Source of the DNA: Leeia oryzae DSM 17879 | GTDB lineage: Bacteria > Pseudomonadota > Gammaproteobacteria > Burkholderiales > Leeiaceae | Reading direction: 5' to 3' | DNA: 60,519 bases | Assembly (NCBI RefSeq): GCF_000376945.1 | Contig: NZ_AQXU01000010.1 | Location: 1-60,519, forward strand | In this document: positions 17,876 to 26,950 of the stretch, one piece after another | Numbering within the stretch: the first letter of the stretch is position 1 | How the letters are laid out: each line of letters begins with the position of its first letter | The notes under the pieces: generated by a model | What the model was told of the DNA's origin: nothing | Seen by the model: the letters and a program-made list of their open reading frames with translations, nothing else | Database searches by the model: none | Made by a program: the position numbers and the translations under genes

Positions 17876-18027
17876 TATGTTTTCGGACAAACGATAAAGA
17901 CGCTGCACTTTTAACCCGCTATTGTTATTGTAACGACTGACATCCAGCCCGCTCCCCCATTCCCGAATGCGGTCAGGCAATTGCTTCCTGCATAATAAAC
18001 AGGAAACAGCTACAATATGATCTTTAA

Positions 18028-19326
18028 ATGAATCTTTTTTTGATGATGGCCACCCGTTTTTCTTCCTTATTCTCCGTGCTGGCAGGGTTAGCCATCTGCA
18101 TTATAAGTTTCGTGCCGGTTTTTGCCAGCGCTCAAGAGGCCCCAAGCACCGAAACCGTGTTTGCCCAGAGCAAACAGCGCATTGCCCAGATCCGCATTCT
18201 GGAAAAAAGCGCCAATACCAAAGCATCGCTGGGATCCGGCTTTATCGTTAACGCCCAAGGGCTGATCATTACCAACTACCATGTCATTTCTGACCTGGTG
18301 TTCCGGCCAGACCTGTACCGCGGCGAGGTCTATTTTGGAGATGGTGAAACCCGTCCGCTCAGACTGGTCAATTTTGATGCCGTTCATGACCTGGCCATTG
18401 TGTCTACCGGCAAAACCAGCCCGGAGTTTTTCGACATCGACCCGCGTCCGCAGCCCAAAGGCAGCCGCGTCTACGCCATTGGCACCCCGCATGACCTGGG
18501 TTTTACCATTGTCGAAGGCACTTACAACGGCCTGTTGTCCGGCAGCCTGTATGAAAAAATCCATTACACTGGCGCCATCAACAGTGGCATGAGTGGTGGC
18601 CCGGCCATTTTGCCCGACGGCCGGGTGGTCGGCATCAATGTGGCAACCGCCGGTAATCAGATCGGCTTTCTGGTCCCATCCGTCTTTGCCCTGCGCCTGC
18701 TCAAGCAACCGCCACTCGGCAAAATGCCGGCACTGGAAGCCTTGCGCCGCCAGTTGCTGGATAACCAGGCCAATATTGTCGCGTCCATTACCCGGCAGCC
18801 CTTGCCTACCGCCAACTTCCATGGTTACCGCGTACCCGTGACCCTGGGTGATTTCAGCAAATGCTGGGCCGATACCGACCAGCAGATTTCCGCCATTTAC
18901 CAGCGCTTCTCACAACAATGTTCCAGTGAAGATGATCTGTTCCTCTACCGCGAACACAGCACCGGCAAGCTGGAGTTCCAGCACGACTACATCAGTGCCC
19001 CCAAGCTCAATACCTTGCGCTTTTACAACCTGTTCCAGCAGTTTTTCGAGCGTCCGTACAACGATATGGGCGGGCCGCCGGAAGACATGGGGCAGTTCGA
19101 GTGCAAGACAGACTTTGTCGCCCGCAATGGCCTCAAGATGAAACTGGCGCTGTGCGTCCGCAGCTACAAGCGCCTGCCCGGACTGTTTGACATGATTCTG
19201 AAAATTGCCACCCTCAACCAGAACCACGAAGGCCTGCAAAGCAGCTATCAGGTATCCGGCGTGAGCTTTGCCAATGCCAGCAAGTTGGCGTATCAGTTTG
19301 CAGGAGCCTTCGCATGGCAGAAATAG
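18028..19326 (+). CDS. Exported trypsin-like serine protease
   Basis: 432-residue protein with an N-terminal signal or anchor (about residues 12-36, ending VFASAQEA). An S1/DegP-type peptidase domain has the full triad: His85 (TNYHVIS), Asp121 (HDLAIV) and Ser189 (NSGMSGGPA). No PDZ domain follows. The C-terminal 200 residues are an unrecognised region with several cysteines ([29 protein letters not shown]) that may pair in the periplasm. The ATG at 18028 has no strong ribosome binding site; ATG codons at 18043 and 18046 are alternatives. The 3' end overlaps the FHA gene by 13 bp, so the two are translationally linked. Confidence 0.82.
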   Translation: MNLFLMMATRFSSLFSVLAGLAICIISFVPVFASAQEAPSTETVFAQSKQRIAQIRILEKSANTKASLGSGFIVNAQGLIITNYHVISDLVFRPDLYRGEVYFGDGETRPLRLVNFDAVHDLAIVSTGKTSPEFFDIDPRPQPKGSRVYAIGTPHDLGFTIVEGTYNGLLSGSLYEKIHYTGAINSGMSGGPAILPDGRVVGINVATAGNQIGFLVPSVFALRLLKQPPLGKMPALEALRRQLLDNQANIVASITRQPLPTANFHGYRVPVTLGDFSKCWADTDQQISAIYQRFSQQCSSEDDLFLYREHSTGKLEFQHDYISAPKLNTLRFYNLFQQFFERPYNDMGGPPEDMGQFECKTDFVARNGLKMKLALCVRSYKRLPGLFDMILKIATLNQNHEGLQSSYQVSGVSFANASKLAYQFAGAFAWQK

Positions 19327-20267
19327 TATTTGTGGAGGTCCTGGATACCCACGGCAAAGTACTGGAAAGACACAAGCTGACTGATTTTCCGGCCACCATT
19401 GGCCGTGATTATCACAACCAGATCATTCTGGATGACCCAACCGTTTCTCTGCTGCACCTGTCCATCCAGTCCAACGCGGACGGCAAGGTAGAGGTACTGG
19501 ACTGCGACAGTGAAAACGGCTCCTGGTCTGAAGACCGGCGTGTCCGCCAGACCACGTTCAGTGACGAACTCAACATTCGGCTGGGCGAAACCGAAATCCG
19601 CCTGCGTACCCCGTCCGCCCGGCTGGCCCCTACCCGTCCGCTGGACCGCGTACGCCTGCCCCGCCCCATTCTCAATCGCAGCTGGATCTTCCTGCTGGTG
19701 TTTGCCCTGTGCCTGAGCGAGGCCTCGTTTGAAGGCTACTGGAACAGCTTCGCACCCAAAGCCCTGCCGGACATCTTGCTGACCCTGGCCCCCATCCTGA
19801 TCGGCCTGCCGTTGTGGGCGGCCATCTGGGGCACCATTGGCCGGGTATTTACCGGTCGTGCACTGTTCTTTGCCCATGGCACCATTGGCGGGCTGGCTTT
19901 CCTGAGTACCATGCTGGTCCTCACGCTTAAGCACTTTATTGCGTTTGCCTTCAATGCCCCTGCGTTTGCCGCCTGGCTAGACCTGCTGTTGTCCGGTATC
20001 GGGCTTGGCTTGCTGATCTACCTGCACCTGCGCCTGGCCAGCAAGCTCAGCATGCGCACGCTGGGGAAAACCGGTGTTGGCTTTGCCGCCCTGCTCTGGT
20101 GCGGCTGGCTGCTGAGCGATTACGCGCAAGGACTGACCGCCAATGAAGCGCTGGATATCGATACCACCCTGCTACCCCCAAAAATGCGGCTGACGCCGGA
20201 AAAATCGCTGGAAGAATTCTTACAGGATGCCCAGTCACTGGCCAAATCCGCTCACGATGCGCCTTGA
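19314..20267 (+). CDS. FHA-domain integral membrane protein
   Basis: 317-residue protein. The N-terminal FHA (phosphothreonine-binding) domain spans about residues 1-100 (FPATIGRDYHNQIILDDPTVS, then DSENGSW). It is followed by about five hydrophobic segments between residues 122 and 270 and a short charged tail. CAGGAG stands 7 bases before the ATG, inside the protease gene. The overlap suggests that the two products work together, with the FHA module reading a cytoplasmic phospho-signal and the protease acting outside. No Ser/Thr kinase gene is seen in this window, so the phosphorylated partner is unknown. Confidence 0.75.
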   Translation: MAEIVFVEVLDTHGKVLERHKLTDFPATIGRDYHNQIILDDPTVSLLHLSIQSNADGKVEVLDCDSENGSWSEDRRVRQTTFSDELNIRLGETEIRLRTPSARLAPTRPLDRVRLPRPILNRSWIFLLVFALCLSEASFEGYWNSFAPKALPDILLTLAPILIGLPLWAAIWGTIGRVFTGRALFFAHGTIGGLAFLSTMLVLTLKHFIAFAFNAPAFAAWLDLLLSGIGLGLLIYLHLRLASKLSMRTLGKTGVGFAALLWCGWLLSDYAQGLTANEALDIDTTLLPPKMRLTPEKSLEEFLQDAQSLAKSAHDAP

Positions 20268-20271
20268 TGTG

Positions 20272-20288
20272 CCGGGCGCATCGCCCGG
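20272..20288 (+). terminator. GC hairpin after the FHA gene
   Basis: A 7-bp stem CCGGGCG / CGCCCGG with a 3-base loop follows the FHA stop. There is no U-tract, so it may be a weak terminator or an mRNA 3' stem before the aminotransferase gene. Confidence 0.4.
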
Positions 20289-20321
20289 TAGCCTTCCCCC
20301 CATGTTGATCACAGGATACTT

Positions 20322-21485
20322 ATGAAATTCCCCCTCGCAGAACGTATGGAATATATAGCCCCGTTTCAGGTCATGGCACTGCTGGAGCGTGCCAAGCAAC
20401 TGCAAAGCGCCGGGCGTGACATTATTCATATGGAAATCGGCGAACCGGATTTCCGTACCCCGGACACCATCGTTCAGGCAGGCATCAAAGCCTTGCAGGA
20501 CGGCCACACCGGTTACAGTCCAGCGCTGGGCATTCCGGCGCTCCGTGAAGCCATTTCCGGCTTTTATGCCAGCCATTACGGGGTAAACGTACCTGCGTCC
20601 CGCATTGTCGTCACCTCCGGCGCCTCTGGTGCGCTGTTGCTGGCACTGGGTGCACTGGTGTCGCAAGGCAGCGAAGTCTTGCTGACCGACCCGGGCTATC
20701 CGTGTAACCGCCATTTTGTGCGCTTGCTGGAAGGCTTGCCGGTCAATATCCCGGTCGGCCCGGAGACCAAGTACCAGCTGACACCAGATCATCTGGCACA
20801 GCACTGGAACGACAAGACGGTTGCCACGCTGGTGGCCAGCCCGGCCAACCCGACCGGCACCCTACTCACCCCGGCAGAAATCCAGGCCCTTAACGAAGCC
20901 TGTCTGGCCCGCCATGGCCGGCTGATTGTGGACGAAATTTACCAGGGGCTGACTTATGGCGTAGAGGCACAAACCGCTTTGGCGCTGTCGGAAGACCTGT
21001 TCGTGATCAACAGCTTCTCCAAATACTTCCAGATGACAGGCTGGCGCCTGGGCTGGCTGGTGGTACCAGAAGCTTATCTGGATGCGGTCACACGCCTGGC
21101 GCAGAACATTTTCATTTCCGCGCCCACGCCAGCCCAATATGCCGCGCTGGCTGCTTTTGCCCCCGATACCATTCAGTTGCTGGAAGAACGCCGCCATGTC
21201 TTTGCCGAGCGCCGCAATACGCTGATCCCGCTGCTGACCGAGCTGGGACTCAAGGTTGCCAGCGAACCGGAAGGTGCATTCTATGTGTACGCAGACTGTA
21301 CCGGCATCACCGACGACAGCTACCAGTTTGCCTACCGTGCGCTGGAAGAAACCGGCATCGCCCTGACACCGGGCCTGGATTTTGGCAGCTATCGTGCCAA
21401 TGAACACATCCGGATTGCCTACACGGCAGATACCCATCGACTGGTCGAGGCGGTAGAAAGACTGGGACGTATCACCCGCACGTAA
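20322..21485 (+). CDS. Class I/II pyridoxal-phosphate aminotransferase
   Basis: 387-residue fold-type I aminotransferase. Visible motifs are HMEIGEPDFRTP near residue 36, TGYSPALGIPALREAI, SPANPTGTLL (cofactor-contacting Asn), VDEIYQGLTY, the PLP lysine in NSFSKYFQMTGWRLGW (about residue 234), and the substrate-carboxylate Arg in HIRIAYT near the C-terminus. It resembles alanine/aspartate-type transaminases (AlaA, AspC-like); the substrate cannot be fixed. An ACAGGATA ribosome binding site precedes the ATG. It lies 54 bp after the FHA gene, possibly with its own promoter. Confidence 0.88.
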   Translation: MKFPLAERMEYIAPFQVMALLERAKQLQSAGRDIIHMEIGEPDFRTPDTIVQAGIKALQDGHTGYSPALGIPALREAISGFYASHYGVNVPASRIVVTSGASGALLLALGALVSQGSEVLLTDPGYPCNRHFVRLLEGLPVNIPVGPETKYQLTPDHLAQHWNDKTVATLVASPANPTGTLLTPAEIQALNEACLARHGRLIVDEIYQGLTYGVEAQTALALSEDLFVINSFSKYFQMTGWRLGWLVVPEAYLDAVTRLAQNIFISAPTPAQYAALAAFAPDTIQLLEERRHVFAERRNTLIPLLTELGLKVASEPEGAFYVYADCTGITDDSYQFAYRALEETGIALTPGLDFGSYRANEHIRIAYTADTHRLVEAVERLGRITRT

Positions 21486-21649
21486 GCATTCCGGTCTTAA
21501 AGGCAGAGGTTTTGACAGCCTGATTTCCCGTATCAAGAAATGGTCTTGCCGTCCCCAAAAGTTGCGCCTAAGATGGTTAAACTAGAAGCCCGCGTTTAAC
21601 CAACCTGCGTTTCCCATGGGGACTGCAAACAGAAAGTATCCGGACAATC

Positions 21650-23257
21650 ATGGTCGAATTTAAGGGATTGCTGTCAGCACTATTGAATCGAAACAAAACC
21701 AGCGCGGTGACCAGTCTGGATTCCGTCACCCAGATGATGCGACAGCTGTCCGCCCATGATACCGCCAGCGCCCACCACACCATCCGTCAGACCCTCAAGG
21801 CGCTGAATGACGACCACAACCTGCCCCCCAAAGACCGTTTCAAAACCCTGCAGCTGATTGACGACCAGGCACAGAACATCCAGCAGCGCATCGCCGAAGA
21901 AGCCCTGTACGACCTGGCGCAACAGCCGCGCAGCAGCAAGCAGATGATCCAGACCATGCTGGTCTTCTGGCAGCTGCTCGCCGATGGCTACCGCCTTGTC
22001 TTGCATGATATCCAGCGCAAGGGCGGCAAACACCTGCAAGACATCCTGCCAGAAATCATCTTGCGGGCCATGCAGGGGTTTGCAGAACAAGCCAAATGGA
22101 AGATGGTGCTCTACAGCCCGGTGGATGACAGTATCTGGCGAAATCTGGACCGCCTCTATCTGCAGGCCGAGCAGGAAAATGTCGAGACACACGCACTGCA
22201 GTTGCATGGCAAGCAGGTTTCTTGCGAGGCCTTGTTTCTCAGGCCGCATCTGCTCAGTTTGTCCCAGCCGGAAACCCTGATGCCACAGCAGATTGATGCG
22301 CTGGATAGCTGGCTAACAGATAACTTGTCAGTTTTATCGCTGGAAACCGAGATACAACCATTAAAACAGGTGTACGCCATCAATCTGGAAGCCCATCAGC
22401 CCGCACACCGGCTAAGACGCAACATGATTGATGCCGGGTACCGTTTTCTGGCAACCCAGCCCCTGGCCGATGCCTTGCAAGCCACGTTGACAAAGCTGCA
22501 TGAAGGCACACCGCCTGCCCGCTTGTCCCTCGGGACCAGCTTTAATGTGTCGACGGATATCGACGCACTGGAAAAAGTCATACAGTGCTGGTCAAAATCG
22601 TCTTATCCGTCGCGCAAGTTTGACCGTAAACCCATCAACCAGCCCACCATCGTCAAATTTGGCTTAAAAGGCATCATGCATTTGATGCAGGACAAATACG
22701 CCGAGCAAACGCCCGCAGCACCCAGCGTTGGCTATGCCATTTTGCAACGACGTGGCCTGGGCGCCCCGCTCACCGGCAAAACCGATGCCCCCCTGTTTGA
22801 AGACGATACCGACCAGACCCGCTGGCATTTGCAAGATGAAAGCCGTAGTGGCATCGGGATTGTGGCAGATGGAGAAATCCCCAGAGGGGTCAAGATTGGC
22901 GAACTGGTTTGTCTGAAAAGAAGCAATATTTATATGCTGGGGGTGGTGCGCCGCATTCACAAATTCAACCTGCTGAAAATTGGCATCGAACTGTTTACCC
23001 ATCAGGCAAGGCTGGTATCCATTGCCCATGACACCTGGCCCTACCCGCAAGAAGCCATTTACCTGACCGAAGACAAAGAACTGGGCGTGCCCAGATCATT
23101 GCTGATGCCAGCCATGCTCGGCAACTCTGGCCAGCACTATGTACTGTCATCCGGTAATCAGCGCTACCGCATCACGCTGGAAAGAGACCGCAGTGCCCAT
23201 GCCGGCTATCAGCGTTTTTCATTCCGTGTCATCGAAAAACTGCCCGTGACAGGCTAA
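21650..23257 (+). CDS. PilZ-like domain protein, probable c-di-GMP receptor
   Basis: 535-residue cytoplasmic protein without membrane segments. The N-terminal 350 residues are mostly helical and unrecognised. The C-terminal part contains a PilZ-like barrel at about residues 395-470 (WHLQDESRSGIGIVADG, GELVCLKRS, LGVVRRIHKFN, KIGIELFT). This resembles the uncommon betaproteobacterial PilZ-type proteins in which DxSxxG is the c-di-GMP-contact motif. The upstream RxxxR motif is not obvious, so binding is uncertain. It converges on the AsmA-like gene with only 22 bp between stops. It may couple c-di-GMP to surface behaviour. Confidence 0.6.
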   Translation: MVEFKGLLSALLNRNKTSAVTSLDSVTQMMRQLSAHDTASAHHTIRQTLKALNDDHNLPPKDRFKTLQLIDDQAQNIQQRIAEEALYDLAQQPRSSKQMIQTMLVFWQLLADGYRLVLHDIQRKGGKHLQDILPEIILRAMQGFAEQAKWKMVLYSPVDDSIWRNLDRLYLQAEQENVETHALQLHGKQVSCEALFLRPHLLSLSQPETLMPQQIDALDSWLTDNLSVLSLETEIQPLKQVYAINLEAHQPAHRLRRNMIDAGYRFLATQPLADALQATLTKLHEGTPPARLSLGTSFNVSTDIDALEKVIQCWSKSSYPSRKFDRKPINQPTIVKFGLKGIMHLMQDKYAEQTPAAPSVGYAILQRRGLGAPLTGKTDAPLFEDDTDQTRWHLQDESRSGIGIVADGEIPRGVKIGELVCLKRSNIYMLGVVRRIHKFNLLKIGIELFTHQARLVSIAHDTWPYPQEAIYLTEDKELGVPRSLLMPAMLGNSGQHYVLSSGNQRYRITLERDRSAHAGYQRFSFRVIEKLPVTG

Positions 23258-23279
23258 GCCTGCCAAGCCTGTGCCAGCC

Positions 23280-25001
23280 TTAGCCGCCTATCCGGTTAAA
23301 GCGCCAGGTACCGGGCTCGCCATTGACGCGCCAGGCCGATTTCGGCAACCGCAGCTTGGCAGACTGTAACGACAGGCTGCCGGTAATCGGCCCTTTGCCG
23401 GCGCGCTCCAGCATGCCTGCTGCTTCAATGGCCGCGCCTTGCAAGGCAAACCCTTCCAGTTTCCAGGCCTTCTTGTCAGACACCAGGTTGGCAGCGGCAT
23501 TTGAGAACAATGTCCGCCCCCCTGCCTGAAACATGGAGCGGCCACTTTGCGCAACCTCCAGCAAGTCGGCCCCGGTCAGACTACCGTCCCGGATTTGCAA
23601 ACGTCCCGCCACCGACAGGCTGTCCAGCGCATCCTGCAATACCGGTGCGCTGTTGGCCAGAATATTGATATCACCGTCTACCACGCCCTCATTGAAAATA
23701 CTCAAGGCATCCAGTGGCAAGGCGTCATGCGGCACCCCTTTTAATTGCAGGCGCCCGCTGATGCGGTTCCCGCCTGGCATCAGGTTCAGTAGTCCGGAGA
23801 CATGGCCACTGCCGATCTCTGCATTCAATTTGCCCAGAATATATCCGCTCTGATCATCCAGTCCGTCAAATTCCAGCGCTGTCAGCATTGTGTCATTCAT
23901 TTGCAACTGCTTGATATCCAGTTTGACCATCACCTTGCCTCTGGCTTGGGCCAGGTTCACCCGGTGCAACGCATCATGATCGGTCAAGACCAGGTCATTC
24001 AGTTGGCCGTTCACCACCTTGGCCTCTCCCGACAACCCCAGCACCGGATAAGCCACAAAGCTCAGGTTCACGTCATTGAACAAAATGACGGTCCCTTCTT
24101 TCAAGCCCAGAGACGTGAGCGACAGCCTGGCAAACAAGTCCAGTGCATGGCTGGCAGACACCTCCGCATTACGGAATTGCAAACCTGTGATTTGTGGCTC
24201 GCCATGCAACAAGCTAGACCAGGAGAACATGAAGCGCGCCTCGCCCAGGGCCGGGCATGAGCCAGTTTCCGTCATGCCCAAGGCAGCAACGGACGGGCTT
24301 GGCCAGACAGACAGCTTGGTTGAATCATAGTTAGCACCGGCACCACATAACTGCGTGGCCCTGTGTGTGAGAAAATCGGGGTGAATCGGCAACGGCACCC
24401 AAGGCAGCACAAAAGAAGATACAACCGCCAAGATCAGCCCGCCAAATAGTGCCCACACCAGGCCGCGGTAGACGCCATGAACGCGCTCGGTTTGCCCGTG
24501 CACCCACAGCGAGGCATCTTGCAAAGCAGAGCGTACCGGCGTACGTTTCTCATCTTCCAGCGCTTTGGGCGGCGCATAGACAGGCGCATCCGGTACGGCA
24601 TCAACAGGCTCGACTTCGGGCTGTTCTGCATTGGCCGCGGCGGCAGACAGCATGGGTTCGATACGGGTTTCCCTTGCGGGCAATTCGTGAATGGTGCCGG
24701 CCAGTGCAGAAATATCCACCGGCAACTCCGGGAAGTCGGTAGAGGAGCGCGGCTCTTTTGTATCAGCCAACCCATCCGTCTTGACAGCCGGTTCAATCAG
24801 CCCATCTCGCCATAGCGAGGTCAGCAGACCGGGTACGTTGTCTGTCCCGGGCAGTTTCTGTATCAATTCTGCCGCATTGATCACGCCATCCACCAGAATC
24901 AGCACCAAACGGGCACTTCTGTCCAGCTGGAGTGAGCGGGAGCGAACTTCTTCTTCGCCCTGCAATGTTTTGACAAAGACAAGATCCTGCTGAAAATCCA
25001 T
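23280..25001 (-). CDS. AsmA-like membrane protein of unknown function
   Basis: 573-residue protein. The N-terminal cytoplasmic part (about 1-180) starts with a compact domain resembling a winged-helix fold (LVLILVDGVINAAELIQKLP), followed by a Pro/Glu/Ala-rich linker. A single membrane segment lies at about 182-205 (WALFGGLILAVVSSFVLPWV). A long periplasmic beta-rich region at 230-573 carries AsmA-like repeating features (LQLKGVPHDALPL, VAGRLQIRDGSLTGADL, GSLSLQSAKLRLP). AsmA-like proteins are linked to outer-membrane lipid transport or assembly. The N-terminal fusion is unusual for that family. The function is inferred only. Confidence 0.55.
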   Translation of the reverse strand: MDFQQDLVFVKTLQGEEEVRSRSLQLDRSARLVLILVDGVINAAELIQKLPGTDNVPGLLTSLWRDGLIEPAVKTDGLADTKEPRSSTDFPELPVDISALAGTIHELPARETRIEPMLSAAAANAEQPEVEPVDAVPDAPVYAPPKALEDEKRTPVRSALQDASLWVHGQTERVHGVYRGLVWALFGGLILAVVSSFVLPWVPLPIHPDFLTHRATQLCGAGANYDSTKLSVWPSPSVAALGMTETGSCPALGEARFMFSWSSLLHGEPQITGLQFRNAEVSASHALDLFARLSLTSLGLKEGTVILFNDVNLSFVAYPVLGLSGEAKVVNGQLNDLVLTDHDALHRVNLAQARGKVMVKLDIKQLQMNDTMLTALEFDGLDDQSGYILGKLNAEIGSGHVSGLLNLMPGGNRISGRLQLKGVPHDALPLDALSIFNEGVVDGDINILANSAPVLQDALDSLSVAGRLQIRDGSLTGADLLEVAQSGRSMFQAGGRTLFSNAAANLVSDKKAWKLEGFALQGAAIEAAGMLERAGKGPITGSLSLQSAKLRLPKSAWRVNGEPGTWRFNRIGG

Positions 25002-25291
25002 GGATTCACTCTCTCAAGATGTCTGGTTATCCCGGCGGGTGGTACCTGCTAAACAGCACATAAGTCAATGGTGACCATCCCCGGCATGCCCGTAAAAAAC
25101 CCATCAGTCAGTCAATTGCAGACGGTTAAATGCATTTAACCCCCATTTTAGACATAAGTACAATGTCTTCAAGAGCTTCCCGGATTATCCGGAGATGCAA
25201 ACACAGGTCCATAATCCAGCATAGCACCAAAAAGCCCAATCATGACAAAGGCTTGAGAATGACGGGCCTAGCATATACATATGAAATAAGT
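25002..25291. other. Intergenic region upstream of the SRP RNA
   Basis: About 290 bp with no credible gene. It holds the divergent upstream region of the AsmA-like gene, an 18-bp perfect palindrome at 25124-25141, and AT-rich sequence leading to the SRP RNA promoter. A 91-codon frame (25130-25405) runs into the RNA gene and is not a protein. Confidence 0.6.
25124..25141. promoter_or_regulatory. 18-bp perfect palindrome
   Basis: GGTTAAATGCATTTAACC is perfectly self-complementary. It lies 123 bp upstream of the AsmA-like gene start and about 200 bp before the SRP RNA. It looks like a dimeric regulator binding site; the regulator is unknown. Confidence 0.4.
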
Positions 25292-25320
25292 TTGCTTTTT
25301 TTTACAATTGCACTGATAAT
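25292..25320 (+). promoter_or_regulatory. Probable SRP RNA promoter
   Basis: TTGCTT (25292-25297), a 17-bp spacer and GATAAT (25315-25320) form a sigma-70-like promoter ending about 17 bp before the predicted 5' end of the RNA. Confidence 0.6.
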
Positions 25321-25337
25321 TGCTGGCTTGATTCAAT

Positions 25338-25434
25338 GGTGGGCCGCCTCGCATTGCAAGGTGGGAATCTGGTCAGGTCCGGAAGGAAGCAGCCATAACT
25401 ACTAACTGCAAGTGCCGGGGGAACGGCTCACCAC
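25338..25434 (+). ncRNA. ffs: 4.5S-type signal recognition particle RNA
   Basis: Short bacterial SRP RNA that binds Ffh for co-translational membrane targeting. The universally conserved domain IV appears as GGTCAGGTCCGGAAGGAAGC AGCC, holding the GGAA tetraloop and the symmetric and asymmetric loops. The ends pair as GGTGGGCCG (25338-25346) with CGGCTCACC (25424-25432), giving the usual rod of about 95-100 nt. GTGCCGGGG in the 3' arm is also family-typical. The exact ends are estimated from pairing. Confidence 0.93.
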
Positions 25435-25585
25435 CCCGACGTCATATTATTTACTTGCATTTAGCGCAATCATGATCTATATATACGTATACGATCATGG
25501 GTGCCTGATATACGAGTTATCAATAACACCACTCGGCAGGCATGTTAAGTGTTGAATGGTAACTAGTCGATCAAGGGACATCGCC

Positions 25586-25912
25586 ATGAAATTATTTGAA
25601 AAAATCCTGAATCCACGCGATATTCGCAAGAAGCTTGGCCTGAACCAGGAAGAATTCTGGACACAAATCGGTGTGACCCAGAGTGGTGGTTCTCGCTACG
25701 AAAGCGGTCGCAACATTCCGAAGCCGGTTCGCGAACTGCTTCGTCTGGTGCACGTAGAACATCTGGATCTGACCAAAGTCAGACGCGAAGACTTCGAGAT
25801 TGTCGAGTTCTTGCGCGAACAGCACCCGGATCTGTACAAAAAACTGAAAAAAGCAGCGAAAAGCTGGAAATCTGGAAGCGATGTCCAGCTAGACGCAGAC
25901 TCAGAACTGTAA
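25586..25912 (+). CDS. Small helix-turn-helix (XRE-like) DNA-binding protein
   Basis: 108-residue protein. An N-terminal HTH covers about residues 8-60 (RDIRKKLGLNQEEFWTQIGV, then SGGSRYESGRNIPKP, a Cro/XRE-like arrangement). A charged C-terminal tail ends in an acidic stretch (DADSEL). AAGGGA precedes the ATG by about 8 bases; an in-frame upstream start at 25556 lacks one. It is a single gene closed by a strong terminator. The target is unknown; it looks like a chromosomal housekeeping-type regulator rather than a phage repressor, since no phage genes adjoin it. Confidence 0.75.
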   Translation: MKLFEKILNPRDIRKKLGLNQEEFWTQIGVTQSGGSRYESGRNIPKPVRELLRLVHVEHLDLTKVRREDFEIVEFLREQHPDLYKKLKKAAKSWKSGSDVQLDADSEL

Positions 25913-25934
25913 GCCAGTCTCTGAATCGCCAAAC

Positions 25935-25964
25935 AAAAAGCCCATTCATCAGAATGGGCTTTTT
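25935..25964. terminator. Bidirectional intrinsic terminator
   Basis: A 13-bp stem AAAAAGCCCATTC / GAATGGGCTTTTT with a 4-base loop serves the convergent HTH gene (plus) and hslO (minus). Confidence 0.93.
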
Positions 25965-26007
25965 GCTATGTCACGCTGTACCTGCACCGGGCAGGTACAT
26001 AGCATTC

Positions 26008-26865
26008 TCAATGCGCAGTCGGTTGTTCATACACAGGGTAGAAAATGGACTGAACATCCGCAGCATCAAAGACATAACGGGTATTGCAAAACTCGCACCC
26101 CACCTCAATGCTGCCCTGCTCTTGCAATACACCGACGACTTCTTCCTCACCCAGCATCTTCAGCATGCCAGCCACCTTCTCTCTCGAGCATCGGCAGCCA
26201 AACTCGACAGCAGACGTGGTGAGCAGTTTGACCTGAAACTGGTGAAACAAGCGGTACAAGCTATCCTGAACCGGTAGCTGCAGCAGCTCGTCGGTTTTCA
26301 GCGTAGACCCCAAGTGCTTCACAGTCTCCCATTCAGCCGGGTCGCCATGTCCGTCTGGCAGTTTCTGCAACAGCATGCCCGCGGCGAACTCGTCATTGGC
26401 GGCCAGTGTCAGGCAGGTATCTACCTGCTCAGACCGTTGCATGTAAGCCTCCAGAATCTCGGCGACGGTATCACCTTCCAGCGGCACGATCCCCTGGTAA
26501 GGTTGAGCAACCCCGGGCTGGTCGATGGTAATGACAAACTGCCCGTTACCCACCATCTCCCGCAAGGTCTGCCCCGCCAGATCTCCTTCCCACTTCGCGG
26601 TTGCCCGCACCACATGGTCATGCGTACATTCAACCACAGCCAATTTGAGAGCGCCGGTTCCCTGAATCTGCAAAATCAGGCTACCCTCAAATTTCAGGTT
26701 GGCACAAAACAAGGCACTAGCTGCCAGCAATTCCCCCAGCACCTGCTGCAAACCTGCCGGGTAGTCATGGCGCATTTTGATCGCCAGCCAGGCATCGTTG
26801 AGTTTGACAATTGCACCACGCGCGGGTGCATCGTCAAAAATAAAGCGTTGTAATTGATCACTCAT
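26008..26865 (-). CDS. hslO: Redox-regulated chaperone Hsp33
   Basis: 285-residue cytoplasmic holdase activated by oxidative unfolding. The N-terminal Hsp33 domain begins DQLQRFIFDDAPARGAIV. The C-terminal zinc redox switch is CxC (Cys224, Cys226, FGCRCS) plus CxxC (Cys257, Cys260, GCEFCNTRY). Length and motifs are canonical. The gene is in line with the proteasome homolog upstream, an arrangement suggestive of protein quality control. Confidence 0.95.
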   Translation of the reverse strand: MSDQLQRFIFDDAPARGAIVKLNDAWLAIKMRHDYPAGLQQVLGELLAASALFCANLKFEGSLILQIQGTGALKLAVVECTHDHVVRATAKWEGDLAGQTLREMVGNGQFVITIDQPGVAQPYQGIVPLEGDTVAEILEAYMQRSEQVDTCLTLAANDEFAAGMLLQKLPDGHGDPAEWETVKHLGSTLKTDELLQLPVQDSLYRLFHQFQVKLLTTSAVEFGCRCSREKVAGMLKMLGEEEVVGVLQEQGSIEVGCEFCNTRYVFDAADVQSIFYPVYEQPTAH

Positions 26866-26950
26866 CTTGCTTCTGCTTTCTTGCGATATTGCCTTTCATG
26901 CTGGCAATACCCTGTCTTTATCTAATCCGGACGGCGAATCTGCACGTCCC

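Noticed and set aside
17876-17980. TTG start adding 35 residues to the CHASE kinase
   Set aside because: AGGAAG is nearby, but only 3 bases from the TTG, and the added residues have no family character; kept as an alternative only.
21513-21540. Promoter before the PilZ-like gene (TTGACA present)
   Set aside because: No acceptable -10 element lies at the right distance, so it was not called.
25130-25405. 91-codon open frame with a hydrophobic stretch upstream of and into the SRP RNA
   Set aside because: It overlaps the conserved SRP RNA domain and has no ribosome binding site or family similarity; the RNA explains the sequence.
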